Source of the DNA: Microbacterium testaceum
GTDB taxonomy: Bacteria; Actinomycetota; Actinomycetes; Actinomycetales; Microbacteriaceae
DNA: 64,000 nt
Assembly: GCF_029761935.1 (NCBI RefSeq)
Contig: NZ_CP121699.1
Span: 558,001 to 622,000 of the forward strand
Direction: 5' to 3'
Shown here piece after piece: positions 8,003 through 16,190 of this stretch. Each line of letters starts with the position of its first letter. The first letter of the stretch is position 1. The position numbers were made by a program, and so were the translations under genes. The notes under the pieces are model-generated. The model did no database searches. It was not told where the DNA came from and saw only the letters and a list, made by a program, of their open reading frames with translations.

Positions 8003-9802
8003 GTGACGAGCGAAGACCCCCTCTTCTTCCCGCCGACGGGACCCATCCGCGGACGCCGCGACGGTGCGGTGCTGCGGGCCAGTGGCATCCCGTACGCTCG
8101 CGCGGAGCGCTTCGGTCGTCCCCTCCCTCTGCCGGACCGGGCTGACGACGACGTCTTCGAGGCCCTCGAGCCCTCGCCCGCCGCCCCGCAGGCACCCACT
8201 CCGCTGATCGACGCTCTCGGCGACCAGACCGGCCACCTTCCGATCCGCGAGGAGTGCCAGCACCTCTCGATCACCGTTCCGGCCGACCGCGGCGAAGCGG
8301 ACGCCGCGCTGCCCGTGATGGTGTGGGTGCACGGCGGTGGCTACACCAGCGGTGCGGGCGATCTGCCCGTCTACGACCCCGCCGTGCTCGCGGCCGAGCA
8401 GCACGTCGTCGTCGTCACGGTCACCTACCGGCTCGGCGTACTCGGCTATCTCGGTGACGGAGCGGAGCGTCCTGCCAACCTCGGGCTCCTCGATCAGCTC
8501 GCCGCCTTCGAGTGGGTCCAGCGCAACATCGCGGCGTTCGGGGGAGACCCGGCTCGCGTGACGGCGTTCGGACAATCCGCGGGCGCCGACGCCGTGCTCC
8601 ACCTCATGGCCGTCGACCGCGCTCGGCGGCTGTTCTCGCGCGCCATCGTGCAGAGCGCGCCCATGGGCACCATGGGCGCGCGCGCCGGCCTCGCAGCGGC
8701 GATGAGCGCGGCGACCGCGTCTCTCAGCCCGGCGACCCCGTCGGAAGAACTCATGCGCCTCCAGGCGGACGCGATGCAGGCCGCGCGCGGTTTCGGACGG
8801 TTCTCTCTGATGCCCTTCGCTCCGCAGCCCGGGTTCGACCCCCTGCCTCCCCACGGCGAGATCGCCGAGAGGTGGCTCGAGGGGGCCGCACGCATTCCCC
8901 TGCTGATCGGGGTCACCGCCGAGGAGACGCGGCTCTTCCTCCCCGGCGTGACGGCCCTGGACGCATTGCGCGCCGTGCCGCTGCTGCACGCCCTCGCCTC
9001 CACGGTCCTCGACACCGCGATGAACGCGGTCGTCTACGGCCGCCCGGCCCGTCGCCTCGCTCGCGACTACCGCAGGGCGGGAGGGACGGCGCTGCGCTAC
9101 GTCTTCCGGTGGCGGGCGAACGACCTCTACCGGGCCTCCCACGCGATCGAGGTGCCCTTCGTCTTCGGTACCGAGTCGACCGGGCCGCAGCTCGCGCCCT
9201 ACGCCGGCGCGCGTTCCGACGAGCTCACCGCTGTCGGCCGGAGCGTCCGTTCGCTCTGGGGCGGCTTCGCGCACGGGCGCATGGAGGAGATGGCATCCAT
9301 TCCCGGGGTTCTCGATCTGTTCGGACCTCGCGGCGGGCCGTCGGCGCAACCCGTCGCCGCCGCGGAGGCCGCCCAGTACGGTGAGACCATGACCGTCCCC
9401 GACACCCTGTGGCGCGAGATCGCGGCCTCGTCGTTCGTTTCGCTCGGCACTTACCGCCGCAACGGAGCCCTCGTGGCCGTCCCGGTGTGGGTCGCGCGCG
9501 ACGGTGACGAGCTGGTCGTGACGAGCGAGCGGTCCACGGGCAAGGTCAAGCGCCTGCGCAACGACTCGCGCGTGACCCTGCAGCCCTGCAGCAGGATGGG
9601 CGCCGTCGAACCGGATGCCATCCGCGTCGAGGCGCACGGTCGGATCGCCGGCCCCGCCACGGACGACGCTCGCGCCGACGCCGCCCTCAAGCGCAAGTAC
9701 GGCTTCCAATACCGCGCGATCCTCGGCTTCGAGGCGTTCGTACGTCGCCTGCAACGCAAACCCGGCGACCGCGTCATCATCCGCATCTCTCGCGACGCCT
9801 GA
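8003..9802 (+). CDS. Carboxylesterase in-frame with a PPOX flavoprotein domain
   Basis: A 599-residue open frame with two unrelated domains. Residues 1 to about 460 are a type-B carboxylesterase: oxyanion motif VMVWVHGGGYTSG, nucleophile elbow FGQSAGADA, acid residue in GVTAEETRLF, and catalytic His in ASHAIEVPFVFGTES. From Met 463 (MTVPDTLWREIAAS) the frame is a PPOX-class F420/FMN-binding protein of 137 residues, complete by itself. There is no stop between them. The esterase end lacks the usual last strand. A TACGGT 6 nt before the internal ATG 9389 suggests that the flavoprotein also has its own leaderless start. Start of the whole frame is GTG 8003. Confidence 0.75.
   Translation: MTSEDPLFFPPTGPIRGRRDGAVLRASGIPYARAERFGRPLPLPDRADDDVFEALEPSPAAPQAPTPLIDALGDQTGHLPIREECQHLSITVPADRGEADAALPVMVWVHGGGYTSGAGDLPVYDPAVLAAEQHVVVVTVTYRLGVLGYLGDGAERPANLGLLDQLAAFEWVQRNIAAFGGDPARVTAFGQSAGADAVLHLMAVDRARRLFSRAIVQSAPMGTMGARAGLAAAMSAATASLSPATPSEELMRLQADAMQAARGFGRFSLMPFAPQPGFDPLPPHGEIAERWLEGAARIPLLIGVTAEETRLFLPGVTALDALRAVPLLHALASTVLDTAMNAVVYGRPARRLARDYRRAGGTALRYVFRWRANDLYRASHAIEVPFVFGTESTGPQLAPYAGARSDELTAVGRSVRSLWGGFAHGRMEEMASIPGVLDLFGPRGGPSAQPVAAAEAAQYGETMTVPDTLWREIAASSFVSLGTYRRNGALVAVPVWVARDGDELVVTSERSTGKVKRLRNDSRVTLQPCSRMGAVEPDAIRVEAHGRIAGPATDDARADAALKRKYGFQYRAILGFEAFVRRLQRKPGDRVIIRISRDA
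9377..9391 (+). promoter_or_regulatory. Internal -10 and start codon of the PPOX domain
   Basis: TACGGT, six bases, then ATG 9389 has the same geometry as the leaderless starts elsewhere in the window. Initiation here would yield a normal stand-alone 137-residue PPOX protein (9389-9802) from inside the esterase frame. Confidence 0.45.
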
Positions 9803-9988
9803 TTCGCGGCATCCCCCCGCTTTTCACCCGCCGTTATCCCGAAACCGCAATCCTTCGCAAGGGGGTTTGCGTGAACGTCGACTCCGAGAGACGGTGCACG
9901 CAGAGAAAGCGGTTGCCGCCCCCCGACCTCCGCGTTCCACTTCTCGCCGAGAGGCGCCTGGCCGCGGGCGGCACCGACGGGAGTCACC

Positions 9989-10372
9989 ATGGGCAAGTTC
10001 ATCTACGACGGCAACATCAAGGTCGATTTCGAGGACCGGCTGCTCGCGCACCTGCAGGCGGTGATCATGGCGAAAGTGCGTCGCGGCGAGAGCTTCCCGT
10101 TCACCTGGAAAGACGACATCAGCACGGGCGGCGGGCGCACTACGGTCTATATCCACCCGTACGTGTCGCTGGTGTTCAAGTTCCACGGCAGTCGAACTCC
10201 GCAACTGAGCACCGCGTGGCTGCACGCGCTGACCTACAACGCGAACTCGGGCCGCGGCCTGTACGTCGTCACTGAGCCGGACGAATTCGTTCCGCGCGAG
10301 AGCAGCCGCCGCGAGGAAATGGTCTTCAGCGAGGTGCCGAACGATCAGGCCCCGCATTCCGTCCGGTCCTGA
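9989..10372 (+). CDS. DUF7882-type small protein of Microbacteriaceae
   Basis: 127 residues, cytoplasmic. It begins MGKFIYDGNIKVDFEDRLL and contains RRGESFPFTWKDD, GGGRTTVYIHPYVSLVFKF and TAWLHALTYNANS. I recognise this from Microbacteriaceae genomes, where homologues are often mislabelled ATP-dependent DNA ligase; no ligase motif is present. Function unknown. Start ATG 9989 has GACGGGAG upstream. The last 25 residues are variable and acidic. The 186 nt upstream hold an imperfect hairpin (CGCAATCCTT/AAGGGGGTTTGCG, about 9848-9873) that could be a promoter-proximal element. Confidence 0.75.
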   Translation: MGKFIYDGNIKVDFEDRLLAHLQAVIMAKVRRGESFPFTWKDDISTGGGRTTVYIHPYVSLVFKFHGSRTPQLSTAWLHALTYNANSGRGLYVVTEPDEFVPRESSRREEMVFSEVPNDQAPHSVRS

Positions 10373-10412
10373 ACGGGGAATGGATGCCGCCACCCCGGGG
10401 GTTGCACCCAGC

Positions 10413-10805
10413 ATGAGCGACTGGACCCGCACCAAGCCGTACTTCGAGACCGACGCCGTCGCGCACCTCGCGACGCTCATGCGCGACGGGTCGCCGCACT
10501 CGATCCCGCTCTGGGTCGGAGTCGACGGGGACCGCCTCATGCTGTTCACCGAGGTCGACACCCTGAAGGACCGCAACCTGCAGCGCGACCCGCGCGTGGC
10601 CGTCTCGGTCACCGCCGCCGACAACAGTTACTCGATGGCGTTCGTGCGCGGGGTGGCCGTCGAACGGATCGACGGCGACGAGGCCCTGCCCTACGTCGAC
10701 CGGATCTCGCGGCTGTACACCGGCGAGGCGTACGGTCTGCGAACGGGCGTGGCCGTGTGGTTCATCGAGCCCCACAAGGCCTGGTCGCGAACGTACGAGG
10801 ACTGA
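10413..10805 (+). CDS. PPOX-class F420/FMN-dependent protein
   Basis: Split-barrel flavin/F420-binding protein of 130 residues, related to but distinct from the domain at 9389-9802. Typical features are VAHLATLMRDGSPHSIPLWVGVDGDRLMLFT, then KDRNLQRDPRVAVSVTAADN. Such proteins reduce substrates with F420H2 or bind FMN; the substrate is unknown. I favour ATG 10413 (MSDWTRTKPYF); an in-frame ATG at 10380 would add 11 residues. The stop is only 3 nt from the stop of the convergent permease, leaving no room for a terminator. Confidence 0.8.
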   Translation: MSDWTRTKPYFETDAVAHLATLMRDGSPHSIPLWVGVDGDRLMLFTEVDTLKDRNLQRDPRVAVSVTAADNSYSMAFVRGVAVERIDGDEALPYVDRISRLYTGEAYGLRTGVAVWFIEPHKAWSRTYED

Positions 10806-10808
10806 CAC

Positions 10809-11960
10809 TCACCAGACGAGCGGCAGGACCCCGAGGAACAGGATCAGCGGCGCGATGATCGCGCCGAGCAGGATGAACCGGCTCCACCGCACCTCGATTC
10901 CCGCGGCGACCAGGCGGTCGTGCCAGAGGAGGGTGGCCAGTGACGCCCACGGCGTGACGATCGGCCCGGCGTTCACGCCGATCAGCAGCGCCGCGAGGCG
11001 CGCGGGGGAGCCCGCCACCGACTCGAGGGCGAGGTAGGCGGGGAGGTTGTTGATGCCGTTCGCGGCGAGGGCTCCGACACCCGCCAGCTGCCACAGCGAC
11101 ACCAGGTCGTCTCCGGAACCGGCGAGCACCGAGGTGATGCGCCCGATCCCCAGGGCCTCGAGCGCCCCGACGGCGAGGAACAGGCCCCCCGCGAAGACCA
11201 GCAGCGACCAGGGCACCAGACGGATGCCGAGAGCCCGCGGCGCGCGCCAGGCGAACGCCGCGATGAGCACCACCGCGGCGGCCGTGGCAGGCATCCACGG
11301 TTCGAGCCCGACGACCAGCAGGGGCAGCAATGCAACCGTCACTACCGCGGAGATGCGCAGGAGGACGCGGTCGGACACGTCCGGGGCAGTCGCATCGGGG
11401 TAGGTCTTCGGCAGCCGGCGGAGGAACACGACCGTCAGCACGACGACCGAGACCACGATCGCGATGAGCGCCGACGGCCCGAGGAGCGCGAGGAAGGCGA
11501 TGGGGTCGTGGCCCCCGCCCAGCGCATCGGATGCGAGCAGGTTGGTCAGGTTCGACACCGGCAGCACCAGAGACGCGGTGTTCGCGAGCACGACGGTGAC
11601 GAACGCGAAGGGGAGCGGGTTGAGCTTTCGCGCCACCGCCATCGCCACCACCACGGGGGTCAACAGAACAGCGGTGGTGTCGAGGGAGAGGAACGCCGTG
11701 GCGACGGTGGCCAAAGCCACGACCAGCACCCACAACAGCGCCGTGCGCCCGCGGGCGAGCTTCGCCAACCGCGCGGCCACGACGTCGAACAGCCCCGCCT
11801 TCGAGGCGAGTTCGGCGACGATCGTCACGGCCACGACGAACAGCAGGATGGGCCAGACGCGGTCGGCGACGGCGAGAGCGGCGTCGGCGGGGAAGACGCC
11901 GGTGAGCAGCGCGATGATCCCGAGGACCCAGAGCACGCCGCCGATGATGGCCAAAGTCAC
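10809..11960 (-). CDS. SLC13/ArsB-NhaD type anion permease
   Basis: Integral membrane protein of 383 residues with about ten to eleven hydrophobic helices. The pattern fits the ion-transporter superfamily that includes ArsB, NhaD and the SLC13 carriers: SLDTTAVLLTPVVVAMA, then LANTASLVLPVSNLTNLLASD, and a second repeat with AANGINNLPAYLAL and VNAGPIVTPWASLATLLW. These N/T-rich re-entrant loops form the substrate site. The substrate (arsenite, citrate, sodium) cannot be told. It starts at GTG 11960 (VTLAIIGG), with TAGTGG and GGAG just upstream. No arsR or arsC lies nearby. It diverges from thrS across 82 nt. Confidence 0.8.
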   Translation of the reverse strand: MTLAIIGGVLWVLGIIALLTGVFPADAALAVADRVWPILLFVVAVTIVAELASKAGLFDVVAARLAKLARGRTALLWVLVVALATVATAFLSLDTTAVLLTPVVVAMAVARKLNPLPFAFVTVVLANTASLVLPVSNLTNLLASDALGGGHDPIAFLALLGPSALIAIVVSVVVLTVVFLRRLPKTYPDATAPDVSDRVLLRISAVVTVALLPLLVVGLEPWMPATAAAVVLIAAFAWRAPRALGIRLVPWSLLVFAGGLFLAVGALEALGIGRITSVLAGSGDDLVSLWQLAGVGALAANGINNLPAYLALESVAGSPARLAALLIGVNAGPIVTPWASLATLLWHDRLVAAGIEVRWSRFILLGAIIAPLILFLGVLPLVW

Positions 11961-11973
11961 CGCTCCACTATGG

Positions 11974-11988
11974 GGCACGTTGCGTGCC
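11974..11988. promoter_or_regulatory. Inverted repeat between permease and thrS
   Basis: GGCACG-TTG-CGTGCC is a perfect 6-bp inverted repeat in the divergent gap, 14 nt upstream of the permease start. It may be an operator; no regulator gene is adjacent. Confidence 0.35.
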
Positions 11989-12009
11989 GTCGAGACCACG
12001 CCCGCCCGG

Positions 12010-12015
12010 TAGCCT
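12010..12015 (+). promoter_or_regulatory. Putative -10 box of thrS
   Basis: TAGCCT followed by AGGAG at 12031 and GTG 12043. The implied leader is about 20 nt, too short for a T-box. Confidence 0.45.
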
Positions 12016-12042
12016 GGAAACGACCCCTTCAGGAGATGTTCT

Positions 12043-14028
12043 GTGACTGATTTCCCCGCCGATGGCTTCGCCCTCTTCCCCGACCGTTCGGTCGTCGCTC
12101 TGCGCGTCAACGGGGAGTTGAAAGACCTGGCCACGACCGTGACGGCCGACGACCAGGTGGAGCCGGTCACGATCGACAGCGCCGACGGCCTCTCGATCCT
12201 GCGCCACTCGACCGCACACGTCCTCGCGCAGGCCGTGCAGCGTGTCAAGCCCCAGGCCAATCTGGGCATCGGCCCGCCCGTCACCGACGGCTTCTACTAC
12301 GACTTCCAGGTCGACGAGCCCTTCACCCCTGACGACCTCAAGGTCATCAAGAAGGAGATGGAGCGCATCGTCCGCGAGAACCAGCGCTTCGTGCGTCGTG
12401 TCGTCACCGACGACGAGGCTCGCGCCGAGCTCGCCGACGAGCCGTTCAAGCTCGAGCTCATCGGGCTCAAGGGCGGCTCGGCCGAGGCCGCGGAGGGCGC
12501 GTCCGTCGAGGTCGGCGCCGGCGAGCTGACGATCTACGACAACGTCACCCGCGACGGCGAGACCGCGTGGAAAGACCTGTGCCGCGGACCCCACGTGCCC
12601 GGCACGCGCCTCATCGGCAACGGGTGGGACCTCACCCGCATCGCCGGCGCCTACTGGCGCGGCAGCGAGAAGAACCCCCAGCTGCAGCGCATCTACGGCA
12701 CCGCGTGGCCGACGAAAGACGAGCTGCGCGCCTACCAGCACCGCCTCGAAGAGGCCGCGAAGCGCGACCACCGCAAGCTCGGCAAAGAGCTCGACCTGTT
12801 CTCGTTCCCCGACGAGATCGGCCCGGGGCTGTCGGTGTTCCATCCCAAGGGCGGCATCATCCGCTACGAGATCGAGCGCTACATGCGCGAGCGCCTGCTC
12901 GCCAGCGGCTACGAAGTCGTCAACACCCCGCACATCACCAAGGGCGACCTGTTCATGACGAGCGGCCACCTGCAGTGGTACGCCGACGGCATGTACCCCC
13001 CGATGGTGCTCGACGAGGTGACGGATGCCGATGGGCACGTCTCGCGCGAGGGCCAGGAGTACTACCTCAAGCCCATGAACTGCCCGTTCCACAACCTGAT
13101 CTTCCGCTCGCGCGGGCGCAGCTACCGCGAGCTGCCGCTGCGCCTGAGCGAGTTCGGATCGGTCTACCGCTACGAGAAGAGCGGAACCCTCTCGGGCCTC
13201 ACGCGCGTGCGCGGCATGACCCAGGACGACACGCACATCTACGTCACGGCCGACCAGGTCAAGGGCGAGCTGACGCACAGCCTCGACTTCGTGCTGCAGA
13301 CGCTGCGCGACTACGGCCTGAACGACTTCTACCTCGAGCTGTCGACGAAGGAGGAGGGCAACCCGAAGTTCATCGGCGACGACACCCTCTGGACCGAGGC
13401 GACCGAGACGCTGCGCGAGGTCGCCGAGGCGTCGGGCCTCGAGCTCGTGCCCGACCCGGGCGGGGCGGCCTTCTACGGCCCGAAGATCTCGGTGCAGGCG
13501 CGCGACGCGATCGGGCGCACCTGGCAGATGTCGACCATCCAGCTCGACTTCAACCAGCCCGAGCGCTTCGCGCTCGAGTACACCGGGCCCGACGGCGAGA
13601 AGCACCGCCCCGTGATGATCCACCGCGCCCTCTTCGGCTCGGTCGAGCGCTTTTTCGCGATCCTGCTCGAGCACTACGCCGGCGCGTTCCCGGTGTGGCT
13701 CGCCCCCGTGCAGGTCGTGGCCGTTCCCGTGGCCGCCGAGTACGGCGACTACCTGCAGGGCATCGTCGCCGACCTCAAGACCAAGGGCGTGCGCGCCGAG
13801 GCCGACCACAGCGATGACCGCATGCAGAAGAAGATCCGCACGCACACCACGCAGAAGGTGCCGCTCATGCTGATCGCTGGAGAGCAGGACCGCTCAAACG
13901 GCACGGTCTCGTTCCGCTTCCGCGACGGCACGCAGCTCAACGGCATCCCGGTCGATGAGGCCGTCGCGCGCATCACGGGCGCGATCGCCCAGCGCACCCT
14001 CGTGAACACCGCGGAGGACCTGGCGTGA
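12043..14028 (+). CDS. thrS: Threonyl-tRNA synthetase
   Basis: Class II synthetase of 661 residues. Order of domains: short TGS-like N-terminus ([19 protein letters not shown]), editing/SAD domain with HSTAHVLAQ, catalytic core with zinc-site residues in MNCPFHN and [11 protein letters not shown] and motif-2 region [18 protein letters not shown], then the C-terminal anticodon-binding domain ([16 protein letters not shown]). It charges tRNA-Thr in the cytoplasm. The start is GTG 12043 with AGGAG 7 nt upstream. The stop overlaps the HIT gene, so the pair is coupled, a common actinobacterial arrangement. Confidence 0.97.
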   Translation: MTDFPADGFALFPDRSVVALRVNGELKDLATTVTADDQVEPVTIDSADGLSILRHSTAHVLAQAVQRVKPQANLGIGPPVTDGFYYDFQVDEPFTPDDLKVIKKEMERIVRENQRFVRRVVTDDEARAELADEPFKLELIGLKGGSAEAAEGASVEVGAGELTIYDNVTRDGETAWKDLCRGPHVPGTRLIGNGWDLTRIAGAYWRGSEKNPQLQRIYGTAWPTKDELRAYQHRLEEAAKRDHRKLGKELDLFSFPDEIGPGLSVFHPKGGIIRYEIERYMRERLLASGYEVVNTPHITKGDLFMTSGHLQWYADGMYPPMVLDEVTDADGHVSREGQEYYLKPMNCPFHNLIFRSRGRSYRELPLRLSEFGSVYRYEKSGTLSGLTRVRGMTQDDTHIYVTADQVKGELTHSLDFVLQTLRDYGLNDFYLELSTKEEGNPKFIGDDTLWTEATETLREVAEASGLELVPDPGGAAFYGPKISVQARDAIGRTWQMSTIQLDFNQPERFALEYTGPDGEKHRPVMIHRALFGSVERFFAILLEHYAGAFPVWLAPVQVVAVPVAAEYGDYLQGIVADLKTKGVRAEADHSDDRMQKKIRTHTTQKVPLMLIAGEQDRSNGTVSFRFRDGTQLNGIPVDEAVARITGAIAQRTLVNTAEDLA

Positions 14029-14648
14029 TGAGCGATCCGGATGCCGTCGGGGCGGGCTCGTCGTCGGATTCCGCTACGACGCGCGCCGTCGACGGGTCCG
14101 GATCGCACACGACCGATGCGGAACTCGTCGACGCCGCGACCCTTCCCGGCGTGCCCGACGAGTTCCAGCGCCTGTGGACGCCGCACCGCATGGCCTACAT
14201 CTCGGCCGGGCGCGAGCCGATGGAGAAGACCTGTCCGTTCTGCGCCGCGCCCGACAAGAGCGACGAGGACGGGCTGATCGTCGCGCGGGGGAAAACGGCG
14301 TACGTGCTGCTGAACCTGTTCCCGTACAACTCCGGTCACCTGCTGGTGTGCCCGTACCGCCACATCGCGACCTACGACCAGGCCACCGACGAAGAGGTCG
14401 CCGAGATCGGCGCGCTCACCCAGCGCGGCATGCGGGTGCTGCGCGCGGTGTCGAACTGCGACGGCTTCAACCTCGGCATGAACCAGGGAGCGATCGCGGG
14501 GGCGGGTGTCGACGCGCACCTGCATCAGCACATCGTTCCCCGGTGGGCGTCGGATGCCAATTTCTTCCCCATCATCGCGAAGACCAAGGCCCTGCCGCAG
14601 CTGCTCGGCGACGTGCGCCGGGCGGTCGCCGACGCCTGGGAAGCGTGA
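14028..14648 (+). CDS. HIT-family nucleotide hydrolase/phosphorylase
   Basis: Histidine-triad protein of about 206 residues. The triad is HLHQHIVPRW; a Cys pair in CPFCAAPDKSDED probably helps bind zinc; YVLLNLFPYNSGHLLVCPYRH is the canonical core. Actinobacterial homologues next to thrS act as Ap4A phosphorylase/hydrolase, clearing the by-product of tRNA synthetases, which fits its coupling to thrS. GGAGG at 14013-14017 serves either ATG 14028 or an in-frame GTG 14025; I use the ATG. About 40 N-terminal residues are low-complexity. Confidence 0.88.
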   Translation: MSDPDAVGAGSSSDSATTRAVDGSGSHTTDAELVDAATLPGVPDEFQRLWTPHRMAYISAGREPMEKTCPFCAAPDKSDEDGLIVARGKTAYVLLNLFPYNSGHLLVCPYRHIATYDQATDEEVAEIGALTQRGMRVLRAVSNCDGFNLGMNQGAIAGAGVDAHLHQHIVPRWASDANFFPIIAKTKALPQLLGDVRRAVADAWEA

Positions 14649-14704
14649 AACGGGTTATCCACAAGCCCCACTCCCGGGCCGGGCGTTCTCGCTAGCGTGA
14701 CGGT

Positions 14705-15310
14705 ATGAACGCTCGGACTCGCCCTCTGGTTCTCTCCCTCACTCTCGCTGCCGTGCTCCTCGCGACCACGGCGTGCATCCCGCTGCCGAGCCCCCTGGGG
14801 CCGGACGGCGCCGAGGGGCGGCCGACCTCCGCTCCGGACGCGGCGCAGAGTCCCGCGCCCGAAGAGTCGACCACGGTCGACCCCGACGCCGTCGGCGACG
14901 TCTTCGCCGAGCGCGAGGAGTACTTTCGCGAGCAGCAGCTCCCGATGGACGGTTCCCCCCTGGTCGCGGTGACGCCCGCCCAGAAGGAGTTCATCGCCGA
15001 GCAGCGCGCCTACGTCGAGCAGCAGGGGTCGACGTGGACGGCGACCGACGAGAGCCTCGCCCTCGCCCTGGCGGGCGACGCGTGCGAGACGGCGATCCTG
15101 AACCGTCACCAGATCGACGCCACGACCATGAGCACGCACGTGGCTACCTCGCCGCTGTTCGCCCAGCTCATTCCGAGCGACCTCCAGGGCGCCGCGCGCA
15201 CGCAGGCCGAGAAGCCCATCGCCAGCGTCATGGTGTTCGGCGCGACCTTCATGTGCCCCGCGGACGGCGAGCAGTGGCTCGCCGCCTACCAAGAGGTCTA
15301 CGGCGGCTGA
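14705..15310 (+). CDS. Predicted lipoprotein
   Basis: 201 residues with a lipoprotein signal peptide: basic MNARTR, hydrophobic LVLSLTLAAVLLATTA, lipobox-like ATTAC with Cys 24. A Pro/Ser/Glu linker follows, then a helical domain with two further cysteines (GDACETAIL and ATFMCPADG) that could form a disulfide outside the membrane. The pattern recalls DUF732-like secreted domains, but I do not claim membership. TAGCGT ends 6 nt before ATG 14705, so the mRNA may be leaderless. Function unknown. Confidence 0.75.
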   Translation: MNARTRPLVLSLTLAAVLLATTACIPLPSPLGPDGAEGRPTSAPDAAQSPAPEESTTVDPDAVGDVFAEREEYFREQQLPMDGSPLVAVTPAQKEFIAEQRAYVEQQGSTWTATDESLALALAGDACETAILNRHQIDATTMSTHVATSPLFAQLIPSDLQGAARTQAEKPIASVMVFGATFMCPADGEQWLAAYQEVYGG

Positions 15311-15342
15311 GCCTCAGGTCCGGCGCTCGCGCCTCGGCTCAG
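15307..15342. terminator. Bidirectional terminator between convergent genes
   Basis: CTGAGCC pairs with GGCTCAG and encloses GGCGC-TC-GCGCC. The structure overlaps the stop codons of the lipoprotein and pdxY genes and can serve both. Confidence 0.6.
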
Positions 15343-16190
15343 CGCACCTGACGGACGGCGAACTGCAGGCGCGGGTGCGCGTACGCCTCCTGCGACTCGA
15401 CGAGTCGGAGTTCGCGCGAGCCGGCCTCGAACGTGTTCGAGAGCAGGTCGAAGACGCTGGATGCCGTGCGCGCAAGCGCATCGGCGGCGTCGCCGGTGCG
15501 GCGGTAGTGCGCCGTGAACAGCGCCGCCGTGACGTCCCCCGAACCGTTCGCCTTCATGGGGATCAGGGGCGTCTGCACGATCCAGGCCCCGGCATCGTCG
15601 ACGACCATCATCTCGATGGTGTCGGGCTCGCGGTCGGGGCGCTCGACGCTCGTGACGAGCACCGTCCGCGGGCCGCGGGCGCGCAGCATGTCGGCGGACT
15701 CGAGCGTCGAGTCGATGCTGCCGGGCTCGGTGTCGGTCAGGAAGCCGAGCTCGAACTGGTTCGGGGTCAGGATGTCGGCGACCGGCACGACGCGCTCGCG
15801 CAGCAGCACCGGGATCGCGGGTGCCACGAAGCACCCCGATTTGGCGTTGCCCATGACGGGGTCGCAGGCGTACACGGCATCCGGGTTCGCCCTCTTCACC
15901 CGCGCGACCGCGTCGATGATGACGTCGGCGATGCCCTCGCCGCCCTGGTATCCCGAGAGCACCACGTCGATCTCGGGGAAGACGCCGCGGTCCTCGATGC
16001 CCTGAATAACGGCGGCGACGTCGTCCGGGGCGATGAGCGGACCGCGCCACGCGCCGTAACCGGTGTGGTTGGAGAAGTTCACGGTGTACACCGGCAGCAC
16101 CTCGACGCCGATGCGCTGCAGGGGGAAGACGGCGGCGGAGTTGCCGACGTGTCCGAACGCGACGGCCGACTGGATCGAGAGAACCTTCAT
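15339..16190 (-). CDS. pdxY: Pyridoxal kinase
   Basis: Ribokinase-fold pyridoxal kinase of 283 residues, which salvages pyridoxal to PLP with ATP. Signature segments: MKVLSIQSAVAFGHVGNSAAVFPLQ at the start, NFSNHTGYGAW (substrate lid), SGYQGGEGIADVI, YACDPVMGN, LTPNQFELGFLT, and the anion-hole/catalytic-Asp motif KANGSGDVTAALF. Start ATG 16190 has GGAGG upstream and overlaps the stop of the MocR gene in an ATGA, so kinase and regulator are one operon. It forms the salvage arm of the B6 island opposite pdxST. Confidence 0.93.
   Translation of the reverse strand: MKVLSIQSAVAFGHVGNSAAVFPLQRIGVEVLPVYTVNFSNHTGYGAWRGPLIAPDDVAAVIQGIEDRGVFPEIDVVLSGYQGGEGIADVIIDAVARVKRANPDAVYACDPVMGNAKSGCFVAPAIPVLLRERVVPVADILTPNQFELGFLTDTEPGSIDSTLESADMLRARGPRTVLVTSVERPDREPDTIEMMVVDDAGAWIVQTPLIPMKANGSGDVTAALFTAHYRRTGDAADALARTASSVFDLLSNTFEAGSRELRLVESQEAYAHPRLQFAVRQVR

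Noticed and set aside
7355-9754. 799-residue open frame on the minus strand, and other long antisense frames (for example 2623-4038, 54773-56101, 56114-58243)
   Set aside because: They mirror real genes, are rich in Arg/Gly/Asp/Val as expected for complementary frames at 70% G+C, have no ribosome binding sites, and one runs through tRNA genes.
9871-10275. Alternative 134-codon frame starting at GTG 9871
   Set aside because: It overlaps the well-supported DUF7882-type gene in another frame and codes for a low-complexity Arg/His-rich sequence.
12010-12042. T-box leader before thrS
   Set aside because: The distance between -10 and start codon is about 30 nt, far too short; nothing similar before alaS either.
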